In this document: piece after piece, positions 8,720 to 18,580 of the stretch
Layout: each line of letters begins with the position of its first letter
How positions within the stretch are numbered: the stretch's first letter is position 1
DNA from: Ruegeria arenilitoris
GTDB taxonomy: Bacteria; Pseudomonadota; Alphaproteobacteria; Rhodobacterales; Rhodobacteraceae
Assembly: GCF_013032445.1 (NCBI RefSeq)
Contig: NZ_WQCA01000008.1
Span: 62,001-126,000, forward strand
DNA length: 64,000 nt
Direction of reading: 5' to 3'
The notes under the pieces: generated by a model
The model's database searches: none
The model's input: only the letters and a program-made list of their open reading frames with translations
Told to the model about the DNA's origin: nothing
Position numbers and translations under genes: made by a program

Positions 8720-9343
8720 ATGGAGGATACCTGGCTAACCCGGGCAAAACGTCTGTTGGCGCTGGCCGAAACCGGCCAGCACTTTACCAAAGACCCGTTT
8801 GACCGCGAACGTTTTGACGAGATCGCCGAGATGGCGCAGGCCATGCTGGCCGATCTTGGCAACGTTCCCATTTCTCAAATCACCGGGTTGTTCCCAACAC
8901 ATGCAGGCGGCTATGCCACGCCCAGCATCGACATCCGAGGTGCCGTCATTCGTGATGGCCGTATACTGCTTGTACGCGAACACAGCGATGGCAATTGGGC
9001 CATGCCGGGCGGGTTCGCGGATATCGGCAGTTCTCCGGCGGAAAACATCGAACGTGAGGTCTTGGAAGAGGCCGGACTGCAGGTTCGGGCAAGGCAACTT
9101 TATGCCTTGCGTCACAAAGCGCGGCACCCATACCCACCAGACACGCGGGATTTCTACAAGCTGTTTTTCCTGTGCGATGAGGTCGGCTCAGATGCCCCTA
9201 AGCCGGGGGCTGAAACCAGTGAAGCCGCCTTTTTTGCTCCGGATGCAATTCCCGAACTTTCATTGACCAGAAACATTCACGCGGACATATTGGCGGCGTT
9301 TCGCGCCTTTGCACAGGATCAGTCTGCAACTCTGTTCGATTGA
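8720..9343 (+). CDS. NUDIX hydrolase with N-terminal helical domain
   Basis: 207-residue NUDIX protein. The helical N-terminal domain (about 1-60) resembles the extension found in YjhB-type nucleotide-sugar or ADP-ribose hydrolases. The NUDIX motif GGFADIGSSPAENIEREVLEEAG keeps REVLEEAG but has Ser where the first motif Glu is usual. I chose ATG 8720, 26 bases after the gcrA stop; an in-frame GTG at 8699 is possible. The gene ends one base short of the convergent DUF2235 gene. Substrate unknown. Confidence 0.88.
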   Translation: MEDTWLTRAKRLLALAETGQHFTKDPFDRERFDEIAEMAQAMLADLGNVPISQITGLFPTHAGGYATPSIDIRGAVIRDGRILLVREHSDGNWAMPGGFADIGSSPAENIEREVLEEAGLQVRARQLYALRHKARHPYPPDTRDFYKLFFLCDEVGSDAPKPGAETSEAAFFAPDAIPELSLTRNIHADILAAFRAFAQDQSATLFD

Positions 9344-9344
9344 T

Positions 9345-10421
9345 CTACTGTGCCGGATGCGACGGCAAATCCGGCATCGGCACCCAGCCGGGCAACTCAT
9401 CCGGCGCGACCGAAACATGCAAGCGTTCTGACGGATCACGCCCGACCTTCCGGTGTTTGCGCAGCAGGAAAATCTTGCCCCACCCACGCCAGGTGCCGAC
9501 CGAAGGCGCAGTGGTCGCGGTCGGGAACCGGTCGCGCCAGCCGTCAGGCAGCGGCAAGCCATGCAGCTCGGCCTTGTCCAGCATCCAGATCAGAGGGATG
9601 TTGCTGAGCGGTCGCGCCTCTTCAAACCCGTTTAACTGGCCGCCGACATCGCCATGGGTGCCGCGGAACCAGACCTGTTCGACATGGCCGTCGAAATCAG
9701 AGGTGCACTCCCACAAAACCGGCTCATAAACCTCGCGTGTTTCGTCCAGTGCCATGGCGTGATAGCCGTGCCGGGTGGAAGGCCCCAGTTGGTGGTTGTG
9801 GAACGCGTGTTTTTCTTCGGCCCGGCGCCACAGCAACGGCAGACGCAAGCCCAGCGCCTTAACCGTGTCCCAGACGCCGATCATTTCAATGGCGATTTCT
9901 TCGTGACAGAACTTGCGGCGGAAATCCCGGGCTGCGGTGCCGTCGGGATTGCATTCATAGTGGCGGTAGGCCTGTTTGATATTTCGCACCGTGGCGTGCT
10001 CGGCCTTTAGCAGGCCAATCATGTCGATTACCCCGGCCAAGCTGCGCACCCCGTAAGCCCCACGCGAGTAACCGATAAAGAAGATCCGGTCACCGGGTTT
10101 GTAGCGTGATGTCAGATAGCCATAGGCGCGGCGGATCTGACGGTTGATCCCCCGCCCCATCATCACATCCAGCGAGGTTTTCCAGCTTTCCCACTGAACG
10201 CCCGCCTCATAGAACACCGAGACCTTGCCGCCCATCTCCTGACACAGGCGGAACGTCTGACCGGCATGGGTTTCAAATCCCGGCTCCAGCGTCGACATGG
10301 TGCCGTCGAGGATGATGACATGGCTGACAGGTTCGCGATGAGGCGTCTCGGCCGAGTGTTCGGACCGCAGAGGCCGTCCGAGCCATCCCAGTACCTTTCT
10401 ACTCAGCCGCGACAGAACCAT
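9345..10421 (-). CDS. DUF2235 domain-containing (Tle1-like) hydrolase
   Basis: 358-residue alpha/beta-hydrolase-type protein of the DUF2235 family. Visible are an early ILDGT segment (37-41), the nucleophile elbow GYSRG (117-121, Ser119), and a later GTHGDVGG motif with likely catalytic His/Asp. Relatives include type VI secretion phospholipase effectors, but no VgrG or immunity gene is nearby, so an effector role is not supported. The start at 10421 overlaps the end of coxL by 23 bases, implying translational coupling. Confidence 0.85.
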   Translation of the reverse strand: MVLSRLSRKVLGWLGRPLRSEHSAETPHREPVSHVIILDGTMSTLEPGFETHAGQTFRLCQEMGGKVSVFYEAGVQWESWKTSLDVMMGRGINRQIRRAYGYLTSRYKPGDRIFFIGYSRGAYGVRSLAGVIDMIGLLKAEHATVRNIKQAYRHYECNPDGTAARDFRRKFCHEEIAIEMIGVWDTVKALGLRLPLLWRRAEEKHAFHNHQLGPSTRHGYHAMALDETREVYEPVLWECTSDFDGHVEQVWFRGTHGDVGGQLNGFEEARPLSNIPLIWMLDKAELHGLPLPDGWRDRFPTATTAPSVGTWRGWGKIFLLRKHRKVGRDPSERLHVSVAPDELPGWVPMPDLPSHPAQ

Positions 10422-12690
10422 GTGTCAACAATTCCCAAACTCTGAGGGGTGTGAACGGCATATCCGCCTGTCGCACCCCGTGATCCCAAAGCGCGTCCTG
10501 AACCGCGTTTGCCACAGCGGCCAGCGCGCCCACGGTACCGGCCTCTCCGCAGCCTTTCATCCCCATCGGGTTGGAAGTTGACGGAACCGGCGCCGAGGTA
10601 AACTTTATCATGGGTATCTCGGCCGCGCGGGGCAAGGCGTAGTCCATCAACGAAGCCGTGAGCAGTTGCCCTTGCGCATCATGCACAACATGCTCGGTCA
10701 GGGCCTGTCCGATACCCTGAACCACGCCGCCATGCACCTGCCCTTCGGCCAGCATTGGGTTGATAAGGTTACCAAAATCATCAACAACTGTATAGCGGTC
10801 CACCCATGTTTCACCGGTGTAAGAATCGATAACGATTTCGGCAACATGTGCTCCGTTGGGGTAACTGCGGGCATCCAGGTTGGCGCGTGCTTCGTGCTGC
10901 AGCAGATCGGTGCGACCATCGGCGCGAGCCATCTCGGCCGCCTCGGTCAGGGTGGGCGTCAGGTTGGATCCGGGCGCTCGGAATGTTTCGTGATCAAAGC
11001 TCACGTCAGCCTCCTCGACACCCATCTTATCGGCCAGATAAGGCGTGAATGCGGCGATCATGACGTCGATTGTGGCCAGCGTTGCCGTGCTTTGCACCGT
11101 GACCGAGCGTGATCCGCCCGTACCACCCCCGTGGGGCAGTTGATCGCTGTCGCCCTGAATGACGGTGATCCGGTCCATGGGAACACCCGTCTGATCCGAT
11201 AGAAACTGGGTATAGGCCGTCTCATGCCCTTGCCCGTTTGACTGAGTGCCCACGTAAAGGTTCACGGTCCCGTCCTCACAAAAGGCAATTTTTGCGTTCT
11301 CAGAAGGGGCACCCAGAATGCTTTCGATATAATAACACAGCCCCTGCCCCCGGATCAGGCCACGCTCGGCATCGGCGGCCTTGCGTTCGGCAAAGCCCTG
11401 CGTCTGTTCGCCAGCGCGGGTCAGGACCATGTTGAAATCGCCGACATCATAGGTTTCCCCTGTCGCAGACGTGTAGGGAAACCTCTCGGGCTGGATGAAG
11501 TTTTTCCGGCGTAGCACCCACGGATCGACCCCCAATTCACGCGCGGCACGATCCATCAACCGTTCAAGGACATAAATCGCCTCGGGGCGTCCTGCGCCGC
11601 GATAGGCATCAACCTGTGTGGTGTTGGTATAGAACCCATCGACCCGCAGATAGGTGGTTTGAACGTCATAGACCCCCATCAAAACCTTGCTGAACAGGTC
11701 GGTCTGAATCGCCTGCCCGAAATGGCTGTTATAGGCGCCGAGGTTGACCTTGCTGTGCACCCGGTAGGCGGTGATCTGGTGATCGGCGTCAAAGGCCAGC
11801 TCGGCCAGAGAGGTTAAATCGCGACCATGATGATCGGACAGCATCGCCTCGGACCGGTCCGACATCCAGTGAACGGGTTGGCCCAGCTTCATTGCCGCCA
11901 CGGCGACACAGAAATACTCCGGGTACGGCATCACCTTCATCCCGAACCCACCGCCCACGTCAGGGGTGGTGACGCGGATAGTGTCAGGCTCGAGCTTCAG
12001 CTTCTGCGCCAATTGCGCACGCATGGCCCAGACACCCTGCCCACCATAGGCAAACTGCAGCCGCTCGTCGGTCCAATGCGCCTGACAGCCGCGCGGTTCC
12101 AGCGAGGTTATAATCACCCGATTGTCAGCCACGTTCAGCGAAACGGTATGAGCGGCCTGCTGAAACGCAGCCTCGGTTGCGGCCTCGTCGCCCAGCCCCC
12201 AGTCAAAAGCGCGGTTGTCGGGGGCTTCGGGATGCAGCACTTCCCCTCCGGCATCGATATCCAGCTTGGCGGGCAGATCGTCGGTCTCCATCCAGATCAT
12301 CTCAACCGCGTCGCGGGCTTGCATTGGGGTTTCGGCGATGACGACAGCCACGGGCTCACCAACAAACCGCACCCGATCCTTGGCCAGCATATGCCGGTCC
12401 GGTGCCGCCGCTTTGGAGCCATCCCGGTTGGTCACCGTCGCCGCGTTCAAAACCGTGTCGATCCCAGCTTTAGCCAGATCATCCAACGCCATGACCAGCC
12501 GAACGCCGTCCGCCTGACACGCCGCGTCAAGATCCAGCGCGGTGATCCGGCCATGGGCAACGGGGCTGCGGAAGAAGGCCGCAAACAGCGCGTCACTCGG
12601 CACATCATCATCCATGTACCGCCCCTGCCCGGTCAAAAAGCGCTGATCTTCGGTCCGCTTGACCGGCTGGCTTTTCCCGAACTTTTCCAT
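10399..12690 (-). CDS. Xanthine dehydrogenase family molybdopterin-binding subunit (CoxL form II)
   Basis: 763-residue large subunit of the molybdenum hydroxylase family. The active-site loop reads AYRGAGR (about 362-368), the form-II signature, rather than the AYRCSFR of true CO dehydrogenase; CO oxidation is therefore unlikely and an aldehyde or heterocycle is a better guess. GGGFGMK (about 246-252) and the catalytic Glu in GCGEAGT near the C terminus are present. The ATG at 12690 follows AGGAG with a 7-base gap; the upstream frame to 12849 is not family-like. No FAD (CoxM) or 2Fe-2S (CoxS) subunit is adjacent. Confidence 0.9.
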   Translation of the reverse strand: MEKFGKSQPVKRTEDQRFLTGQGRYMDDDVPSDALFAAFFRSPVAHGRITALDLDAACQADGVRLVMALDDLAKAGIDTVLNAATVTNRDGSKAAAPDRHMLAKDRVRFVGEPVAVVIAETPMQARDAVEMIWMETDDLPAKLDIDAGGEVLHPEAPDNRAFDWGLGDEAATEAAFQQAAHTVSLNVADNRVIITSLEPRGCQAHWTDERLQFAYGGQGVWAMRAQLAQKLKLEPDTIRVTTPDVGGGFGMKVMPYPEYFCVAVAAMKLGQPVHWMSDRSEAMLSDHHGRDLTSLAELAFDADHQITAYRVHSKVNLGAYNSHFGQAIQTDLFSKVLMGVYDVQTTYLRVDGFYTNTTQVDAYRGAGRPEAIYVLERLMDRAARELGVDPWVLRRKNFIQPERFPYTSATGETYDVGDFNMVLTRAGEQTQGFAERKAADAERGLIRGQGLCYYIESILGAPSENAKIAFCEDGTVNLYVGTQSNGQGHETAYTQFLSDQTGVPMDRITVIQGDSDQLPHGGGTGGSRSVTVQSTATLATIDVMIAAFTPYLADKMGVEEADVSFDHETFRAPGSNLTPTLTEAAEMARADGRTDLLQHEARANLDARSYPNGAHVAEIVIDSYTGETWVDRYTVVDDFGNLINPMLAEGQVHGGVVQGIGQALTEHVVHDAQGQLLTASLMDYALPRAAEIPMIKFTSAPVPSTSNPMGMKGCGEAGTVGALAAVANAVQDALWDHGVRQADMPFTPLRVWELLTHGSVAAE

Positions 12691-12830
12691 TGCGTGCTCC
12701 TGTCGCTGCCGTGCAGGCGACATTAGGCTGCCCCGGTTCATTGTCCAGAGCGTCCGCAAACCCTTCCACTTCGCGCCGCGTTTCGTTATTGCAGGCGCTG
12801 ACCCAAGATTGATGACGCAGGACGCACCCC

Positions 12831-15800
12831 ATGGCGATGGAAAAGACATTCAACGCGGCCGAGGCCGAGGCCCGCATCTACGAGGCCTGGGAACAGGCCG
12901 GAGCCTTCAAGGCAGGCGCGAACAAATCGCGCGACGAAAGCTTTACCATCATGATCCCGCCGCCCAACGTGACAGGCGCGCTGCACGTGGGCCACGCCTT
13001 CAACAACACGCTGCAGGACATCCTGATCCGCTGGCACCGGATGCGCGGTTTCGACACGCTGTGGCAACCCGGTCAAGACCACGCGGGCATCGCCACCCAG
13101 ATGCAGGTCGAAAAGATGCTGGCCGCCACTCAGCAGCCCGGTCGGCGCGAGCTGGGGCGCGAAAAATTCCTTGAGAAAGTCTGGGAGTGGAAAGGCGAAT
13201 ACGGCGGCACGATCATCGAGCAGCTCAAGCGTCTGGGGTCCTCCTGCGACTGGTCGCGCAATGCCTTCACCATGGCCGGTGCTGCGGGTGACCCGCGCAC
13301 GGGGCACGAGAATTCGGCCAATTTCCATGATGCGGTCATCAAGGTCTTCGTCGATATGTACGAAAAGGGCCTGATCTATCGCGGCAAGCGACTGGTCAAC
13401 TGGGACCCGCATTTCGAGACCGCGATCTCGGACCTTGAGGTCGAGAACATCGAAGTCGCGGGCCATATGTGGCACTTTAAATACCCGCTGGCCGGGGGCG
13501 AGACCTATACCTACGTCGAGAAAGACGAAGACGGGAACATCGTGCTTGAGGAAGAACGCGACTATATCTCGATCGCCACAACCCGCCCCGAAACCATGCT
13601 GGGCGACGGCGCGGTAGCGGTTTACCCATCGGATGAACGTTACGCGCCAATCGTTGGAAAACTATGCGAAATTCCGGTTGGCCCGAAGGAGCATCGCCGC
13701 CAGATTCCGATCATCACCGATGATTACCCCGATCCCGATTTCGGCTCGGGCGCGGTGAAGATCACCGGCGCGCATGATTTCAACGACAACATGGTAGCCA
13801 AGCGCGGCGGCATTCCGATGTACCGCCTGATGGACACCAAGGGCGCGATGCGGGCCGATGGTGCGCCCTATGCCGACGAGGCGGGCAAGGCACAGGAATA
13901 CGCGCGTGGACGTGAGTTCACCGAAAACGAGATCGACGCGATCAACCTCGTCCCCGATCACCTGCGCGGGTTGGACCGGTTTGAGGCGCGTGCGAAGGTC
14001 GTCGAAGAGATTACCAATGACGGTCTGGCCGTCATGTGCCGTGCCGATGACACGCGTCTGGGTTCGACGGCCCTGAAGTCCGGGCACGAAGGTGCCGACA
14101 AACTGGTGCCACTGGTCGAGAGCAAGCCGATCATGCAGCCCTTCGGCGACCGCTCGAAAGTTGTGATCGAGCCGATGTTCACCGATCAGTGGTTCGTTGA
14201 CGCCGCAAAGGTCGTTGGCCCCGCACTGGACGCGGTCAAGGACGGCGCGGTCAAGATCATCCCCGAGTCGGGCGAGAAGACCTATTACCACTGGCTGGAA
14301 AACATCGAGCCCTGGTGTATCTCGCGCCAGCTGTGGTGGGGACACCAAATTCCGGTTTGGTATGGGCTCGACCTGTCCGCTGAGGGGTTCAAAGACGACG
14401 AGAACGACGGTGATCTTGATCTGGTCGAATTGGGCCGTTTGCTGAACGAAGGCGGCATGCTGCACCGTGGCAATGTCATGGAATGTGCTGCGAACCTTGA
14501 TGCCGTTACCGAGAAATTCCTCGACGACAACGCCAACATTCCCAGCCCGCTGAGCCACGCGACCGTTGTCGAAGTCGCCGACAAACAAGAAGCGATCCAC
14601 AAGTTTGCTGAAAGCCTTGCCCAGTATGCGTTGGAGCAGGATCCGACCAAACTGGTCTATCCGGTCTGGCGCGACCCTGACGTCCTCGATACTTGGTTCT
14701 CGTCAGGCCTCTGGCCCATCGGCACTCTGGGCTGGCCCGAGCAGACTGAGGAACTGGAACGCTACTTCCCCACGGACGTTCTGATCACCGGCTTTGACAT
14801 CCTGTTCTTCTGGGTCGCCCGGATGATGATGATGCAACTGGCCGTGGTGAAAGAAATCCCCTTCCACACCGTCTACCTGCACCAGCTCGTCCGCGACGAG
14901 AAGGGCAAGAAGATGTCCAAGACCACCGGCAACGTCATCGACCCGCTTGAAATTGTGGACGAATTCGGTGCCGATGCGTTGCGCTTTACCAACGCCTCGA
15001 TGGCCGCCATCGGCGGTGTGTTGAAGCTGTCCAAGGAACGTATCACCGGCTATCGCAACTTCGGCACCAAGCTGTGGAACGCCGTCCGCTTTGCCGAGAT
15101 GAACGAGGTATTCACCGACGCCGTTCCGCAACTGAACGTGGCCGACCTGAAGCCCAAGGCCGCCGTGAACCGCTGGATCATCGGTGAAACCGCCCGCGTG
15201 CGCGAAGAAGTTGACGCGGCGTTGGAAAGCTATCGCTTCAATGATGCCGCCAACGGGCTTTATGCCTTTGTCTGGGGTAAGGTCTGCGATTGGTATGTGG
15301 AACTGTCCAAACCGTTGTTGCAGGGCGATGACGCCGAGGCGCAGGCCGAAACCCGCGCCACCATGCGTTGGGTTCTGGATCAGTGCATGGTCCTGCTGCA
15401 TCCGATCATGCCTTTCGTCACCGAAGAGTTGTGGGGCCTGACCGGCGACCGTTCCAAGATGATCGTTCACGCCGACTGGCCGACCTACGCCGCTGCCGAC
15501 TTGATCGACGCGGAGGCGGATCGTGAGATGAACTGGGTGATTTCGGTCATCGAAAACACCCGTTCGGCCCGTGCGCAAATGCGCGTTCCGGCAGGCCTCT
15601 ATGTACCGATGCTGGTGACCGAAATTGACGACCACGGTCAGGCCGCTTGGGACCGCAACGAGGCGCTGATCAAGCGCCTTGCACGGATCGACAGCCTGAC
15701 CAAGGCCGATGAACTGCCCAAAGGCACCATCTCGATCGCCGCCCCCGGCGCGGCCTTTGGCCTGCCGCTGGCAGATATCATCGACATCGGCGCCGAAAAG

Positions 15801-15992
15801 GAACGGCTGGAAAAAGCCATGGGCAAACTGGCCAAGGAACTGGGCGGTCTGCGCGGGCGTCTGAACAACCCGAAATTCGTGGCCTCGGCCCCGGAAGAGG
15901 TTGTCGCTGAAGCCAAAGCCAACCTCGCCGCCCGCGAAGAAGAAGAGGCCAAGCTAAACGAGGCCCTAGCGCGTTTGGCCGAAATCGCCTGA
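12831..15992 (+). CDS. valS: Valyl-tRNA synthetase
   Basis: 1053-residue class Ia aminoacyl-tRNA synthetase that charges tRNA-Val. The HIGH-type signature is HVGH at 52-55 ([13 protein letters not shown]) and the KMSKS-type loop is KKMSK at about 693-697. A CP1 editing domain lies between them, and a C-terminal coiled coil rich in Glu/Lys/Ala (about 980-1053) closes the protein. An in-frame ATG two codons later is an equally possible start. It is somewhat longer than the Escherichia coli enzyme, as is common in this class. It is divergent from coxL. Confidence 0.98.
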   Translation: MAMEKTFNAAEAEARIYEAWEQAGAFKAGANKSRDESFTIMIPPPNVTGALHVGHAFNNTLQDILIRWHRMRGFDTLWQPGQDHAGIATQMQVEKMLAATQQPGRRELGREKFLEKVWEWKGEYGGTIIEQLKRLGSSCDWSRNAFTMAGAAGDPRTGHENSANFHDAVIKVFVDMYEKGLIYRGKRLVNWDPHFETAISDLEVENIEVAGHMWHFKYPLAGGETYTYVEKDEDGNIVLEEERDYISIATTRPETMLGDGAVAVYPSDERYAPIVGKLCEIPVGPKEHRRQIPIITDDYPDPDFGSGAVKITGAHDFNDNMVAKRGGIPMYRLMDTKGAMRADGAPYADEAGKAQEYARGREFTENEIDAINLVPDHLRGLDRFEARAKVVEEITNDGLAVMCRADDTRLGSTALKSGHEGADKLVPLVESKPIMQPFGDRSKVVIEPMFTDQWFVDAAKVVGPALDAVKDGAVKIIPESGEKTYYHWLENIEPWCISRQLWWGHQIPVWYGLDLSAEGFKDDENDGDLDLVELGRLLNEGGMLHRGNVMECAANLDAVTEKFLDDNANIPSPLSHATVVEVADKQEAIHKFAESLAQYALEQDPTKLVYPVWRDPDVLDTWFSSGLWPIGTLGWPEQTEELERYFPTDVLITGFDILFFWVARMMMMQLAVVKEIPFHTVYLHQLVRDEKGKKMSKTTGNVIDPLEIVDEFGADALRFTNASMAAIGGVLKLSKERITGYRNFGTKLWNAVRFAEMNEVFTDAVPQLNVADLKPKAAVNRWIIGETARVREEVDAALESYRFNDAANGLYAFVWGKVCDWYVELSKPLLQGDDAEAQAETRATMRWVLDQCMVLLHPIMPFVTEELWGLTGDRSKMIVHADWPTYAAADLIDAEADREMNWVISVIENTRSARAQMRVPAGLYVPMLVTEIDDHGQAAWDRNEALIKRLARIDSLTKADELPKGTISIAAPGAAFGLPLADIIDIGAEKERLEKAMGKLAKELGGLRGRLNNPKFVASAPEEVVAEAKANLAAREEEEAKLNEALARLAEIA

Positions 15993-16021
15993 TCTTCATC
16001 TTTTCAAAAATACTCGAATCC

Positions 16022-16053
16022 AATCCCCATCACCCAATCCGGTGGTGGGGATT
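16022..16053 (+). terminator. Rho-independent terminator of valS
   Basis: A 13-bp stem (AATCCCCATCACC with GGTGGTGGGGATT, one G-T pair) with a 6-base loop is followed by TTCTTT. It lies 30 bases after the valS stop and before the BenE-type gene. Confidence 0.85.
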
Positions 16054-16129
16054 TTCTTTACCGCTCATAGTGCTTGTCCCCGCTGCTTAACCCTTGTTAG
16101 CAAGTGAGGGTTCAGTTCCAGAGGTCGAT

Positions 16130-17293
16130 ATGGCGCGCGCAATTCCTCCTATTCAAACGGTCTCAACGGGGCTTGTGGTCGCCATCGTCGGGTTCTTCAG
16201 CTCATTCCCCATTGTGTTGCAGGGGCTGGCGGCGATGGGCGCCTCGGCGTCCGAGTCCGCCTCGGGCCTTATGATGGCCGCCATTGCGATGGGTCTGACA
16301 GCCATTGGCCTAAGCCTGTGGTATCGGCAACCTATCAGCGTGGCATGGTCAACGCCGGGTGCCGCGTTATTGGCGGTCTCCGCAATGCCAGCGGCGGGCT
16401 TCGCTGAAGCCGTTGGCGCGTTCCTCTACGCAGGCGCGCTGACTGTGCTCGCCGGTCTTTGGCGTCCTTTGGGGCGACTGGCCTCGGCAATCCCAACAAC
16501 CCTGGCGCAGGCGATGCTCGGAGGCGTTCTGCTGCCCCTGTGCATCCTCCCCTTCAAGGCCGCCGTTGACCTGCCATGGCAAGCCTTGCCGGTGATCCTG
16601 ACATGGTTCATCGCTGGACGGGTAAACCGACTGTTCGCTGTTCCGGCGGCGGTGGTTGCAGCCGCAATAGTTGTGGTTCTGAACGCAGGCGATGCATCCG
16701 TTGCGCCGTCTCACCTGATGGCGGCACCGGTCTGGATCATGCCGACATTCTCTTTGGCATCGATCATTGGCATTGGCATCCCGCTTTTCATCGTCACCAT
16801 GGCTACACAGAACATCCCTGGCATCGCTGTGATGCGCAGTTTTGGCTACTCGCCCGCTTCGGGCAAACTGTTTTCCTCGGTCGGAGCAGCCAGCATCCTG
16901 TCGGCCCCCTTCGGCGCTCCGGCTACCTGTCTCGCCGCCATAACCGCCGCGATGTGCTCCAACGAGGACAGCCACCCTGATCCAGCCCAACGATATTGGT
17001 CTGCCGTGATGGCAGGCGTATTCTATTGCCTTTTCGGCATCTTTGCGGTGGCTATCACAGGTTTTGCCGTACATGCCGACCCTCTGCTGATGGGAACATT
17101 GACGGGGATCGCCCTGATCGGAGTGCTGGCAAATGCGACCCATGCAGCTCTGGAAGTGCCCGCCGAACGGGAGGCCGCTATTCTGACCTTTGCCATCACA
17201 GCCTCCGGAATCTCGGTCTTTGGTCTGGGCGCTGCGGTTTGGGGGCTGCTGGCGGGAGGCGTCGCTTATCTGGTCACGAATCGAGCCCGGTAG
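16130..17293 (+). CDS. Benzoate/H+ symporter BenE family transporter
   Basis: 388-residue inner-membrane protein with about twelve hydrophobic segments and BenE-type features such as FSSFPIVLQGLAAMG near the N terminus and a TQNIPGIAVMR segment in the middle. BenE relatives import benzoate by proton symport, but no aromatic degradation genes are nearby, so the substrate is open. ATG at 16130 has GAGG five bases upstream; the frame extends to a TTG at 16094. Confidence 0.88.
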   Translation: MARAIPPIQTVSTGLVVAIVGFFSSFPIVLQGLAAMGASASESASGLMMAAIAMGLTAIGLSLWYRQPISVAWSTPGAALLAVSAMPAAGFAEAVGAFLYAGALTVLAGLWRPLGRLASAIPTTLAQAMLGGVLLPLCILPFKAAVDLPWQALPVILTWFIAGRVNRLFAVPAAVVAAAIVVVLNAGDASVAPSHLMAAPVWIMPTFSLASIIGIGIPLFIVTMATQNIPGIAVMRSFGYSPASGKLFSSVGAASILSAPFGAPATCLAAITAAMCSNEDSHPDPAQRYWSAVMAGVFYCLFGIFAVAITGFAVHADPLLMGTLTGIALIGVLANATHAALEVPAEREAAILTFAITASGISVFGLGAAVWGLLAGGVAYLVTNRAR

Positions 17294-17332
17294 TTGCTTT
17301 CAAAGCCTTAAAGGCTGGGATATCCTCTCGCT

Positions 17333-17665
17333 ATGTTTGGATCGCTTGGAAAACTGATCGAGCGTCAGATCAAAAAGGCCCAAGCCGAGGGTCAATTACA
17401 GGGATTGGAAGGCGAGGGCCGCCCTCTGCCAGACCGTTCCGGTGAGGCCCAGAGCGACGCAGCCCTGGCAGCGGGCCATAGGATCATGGCTCAGGCTGGG
17501 GTGCTGCCGGAAGAGTTCGAGATTAGAAAAAAACTTGATGCGGCACGCAAAGAGTTTGCAGGTCTGACAGATCCGGACGAACGCAAATTGGCCATGGCCC
17601 GGATCGCTGATCTTGAGATGCGCTACAACATGGCACGCGACGCCCGCCGCGCCTTTATGCGCTAG
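17333..17665 (+). CDS. DUF1992 (DnaJ-C28-like) protein
   Basis: 110-residue soluble protein matching the DUF1992 family, also found as the conserved domain of DNAJC28. The conserved block starts LIERQIKKAQAEGQL and continues through GEGRPLP; the second half is charged and helical (EEFEIRKKLDAARKEF). Function is unknown. Its TAG stop directly abuts the TAA stop of the convergent crotonase gene. Confidence 0.85.
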   Translation: MFGSLGKLIERQIKKAQAEGQLQGLEGEGRPLPDRSGEAQSDAALAAGHRIMAQAGVLPEEFEIRKKLDAARKEFAGLTDPDERKLAMARIADLEMRYNMARDARRAFMR

Positions 17666-18448
17666 TTACTTGAACTCGGGCTTACGGCCCTGCATCTGCG
17701 CCATCACGACCTCCATCTGATCGGTTTTGCCGATCAGTTCGACCTGTTCAGCGGATTCCTCCAGCAAAACTTCGGCGCGGGTTTTGGTCTCGGCCACTTC
17801 AATCAGGCGTTTGGCGGCGCGAATGGCCGAAGGGCTTTGGCCTGCGATATCTTCGGCCAACGCCAGCGCTTCGGTCAGCGGATCGTCCGAGAGTTTCGTC
17901 ACCAGCCCCCACTCCGCTGCCTGCTGCGCGCCGATGGGGCGTGCGGTGTAAGTCAACACCCGCAGCACGTCCGAGCGCACAAGCTGCGGCAGCAGAACCA
18001 TTCCGCCCATATCGGGGATGATGCCCCATTTCATCTCCATCACCGCCAGTTTGGCCTCGGGATGTGCGATGCGGATATCGGCGCCCAGCGCGATTTGCAG
18101 GCCACCCCCGTAAGCCACGCCTTGAATGGCGCAGATCACCGGCACCGGTACGCGCCGCCAGACCAAGGCCAGTTCCTGCATCTCGTTGGCGTCTTTATGA
18201 CTGCGGGTCATCAGCCACTCGGTTGGGTCCATATGGGCCATCTTGGCAAAGCTCGCCATATCAAGCCCGGCGCAAAAGCTTTTACCCTCACCCGACAATA
18301 CCACGGCGCGGGCGTCTGAGGCCGCAACCTCCTGCCCGGCGGACAGCAGCGCCTTGACCATTGCGTCATCCAGCGCGTTCATCTTGTCGCCGCGCGTCAG
18401 CGTGACATGGGCGATGTGATCTTTGTACTCGACGGATACGCGTGTCAT
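17666..18448 (-). CDS. Enoyl-CoA hydratase/isomerase (crotonase) family protein
   Basis: 260-residue crotonase-fold protein. The two oxyanion-hole segments are visible as SGEGKSFCAGLDM (about 50-62) and IQGVAYGGGLQIALGADIRIA (about 105-125). A Glu in the MEMKWGIIPDMGG segment is a candidate catalytic residue. It probably hydrates or isomerises an acyl-CoA in beta-oxidation or a side pathway. ATG at 18448 has GGAGG five bases upstream. It is a single gene, divergent from the HisC-like gene. Confidence 0.92.
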   Translation of the reverse strand: MTRVSVEYKDHIAHVTLTRGDKMNALDDAMVKALLSAGQEVAASDARAVVLSGEGKSFCAGLDMASFAKMAHMDPTEWLMTRSHKDANEMQELALVWRRVPVPVICAIQGVAYGGGLQIALGADIRIAHPEAKLAVMEMKWGIIPDMGGMVLLPQLVRSDVLRVLTYTARPIGAQQAAEWGLVTKLSDDPLTEALALAEDIAGQSPSAIRAAKRLIEVAETKTRAEVLLEESAEQVELIGKTDQMEVVMAQMQGRKPEFK

Positions 18449-18580
18449 GCGGACCTCCCAATTTCCGTTGTCCCAACCATGCCCGGAAGGGTTGCCAAGT
18501 TCCACCGCAACGTCGGGGCACGTCTGGCGGCGCGATTACAGGTGGTTGCCTGACAGCGGACCATGAGGTTATCTCGCATC

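Noticed and set aside
9345..10421. Type VI secretion effector reading of the DUF2235 protein
   Set aside because: No VgrG, PAAR or immunity gene is near; DUF2235 proteins are common outside secretion loci.
14703..15635. 310-codon frame antisense to valS
   Set aside because: Shadow of valS with no motif of its own.
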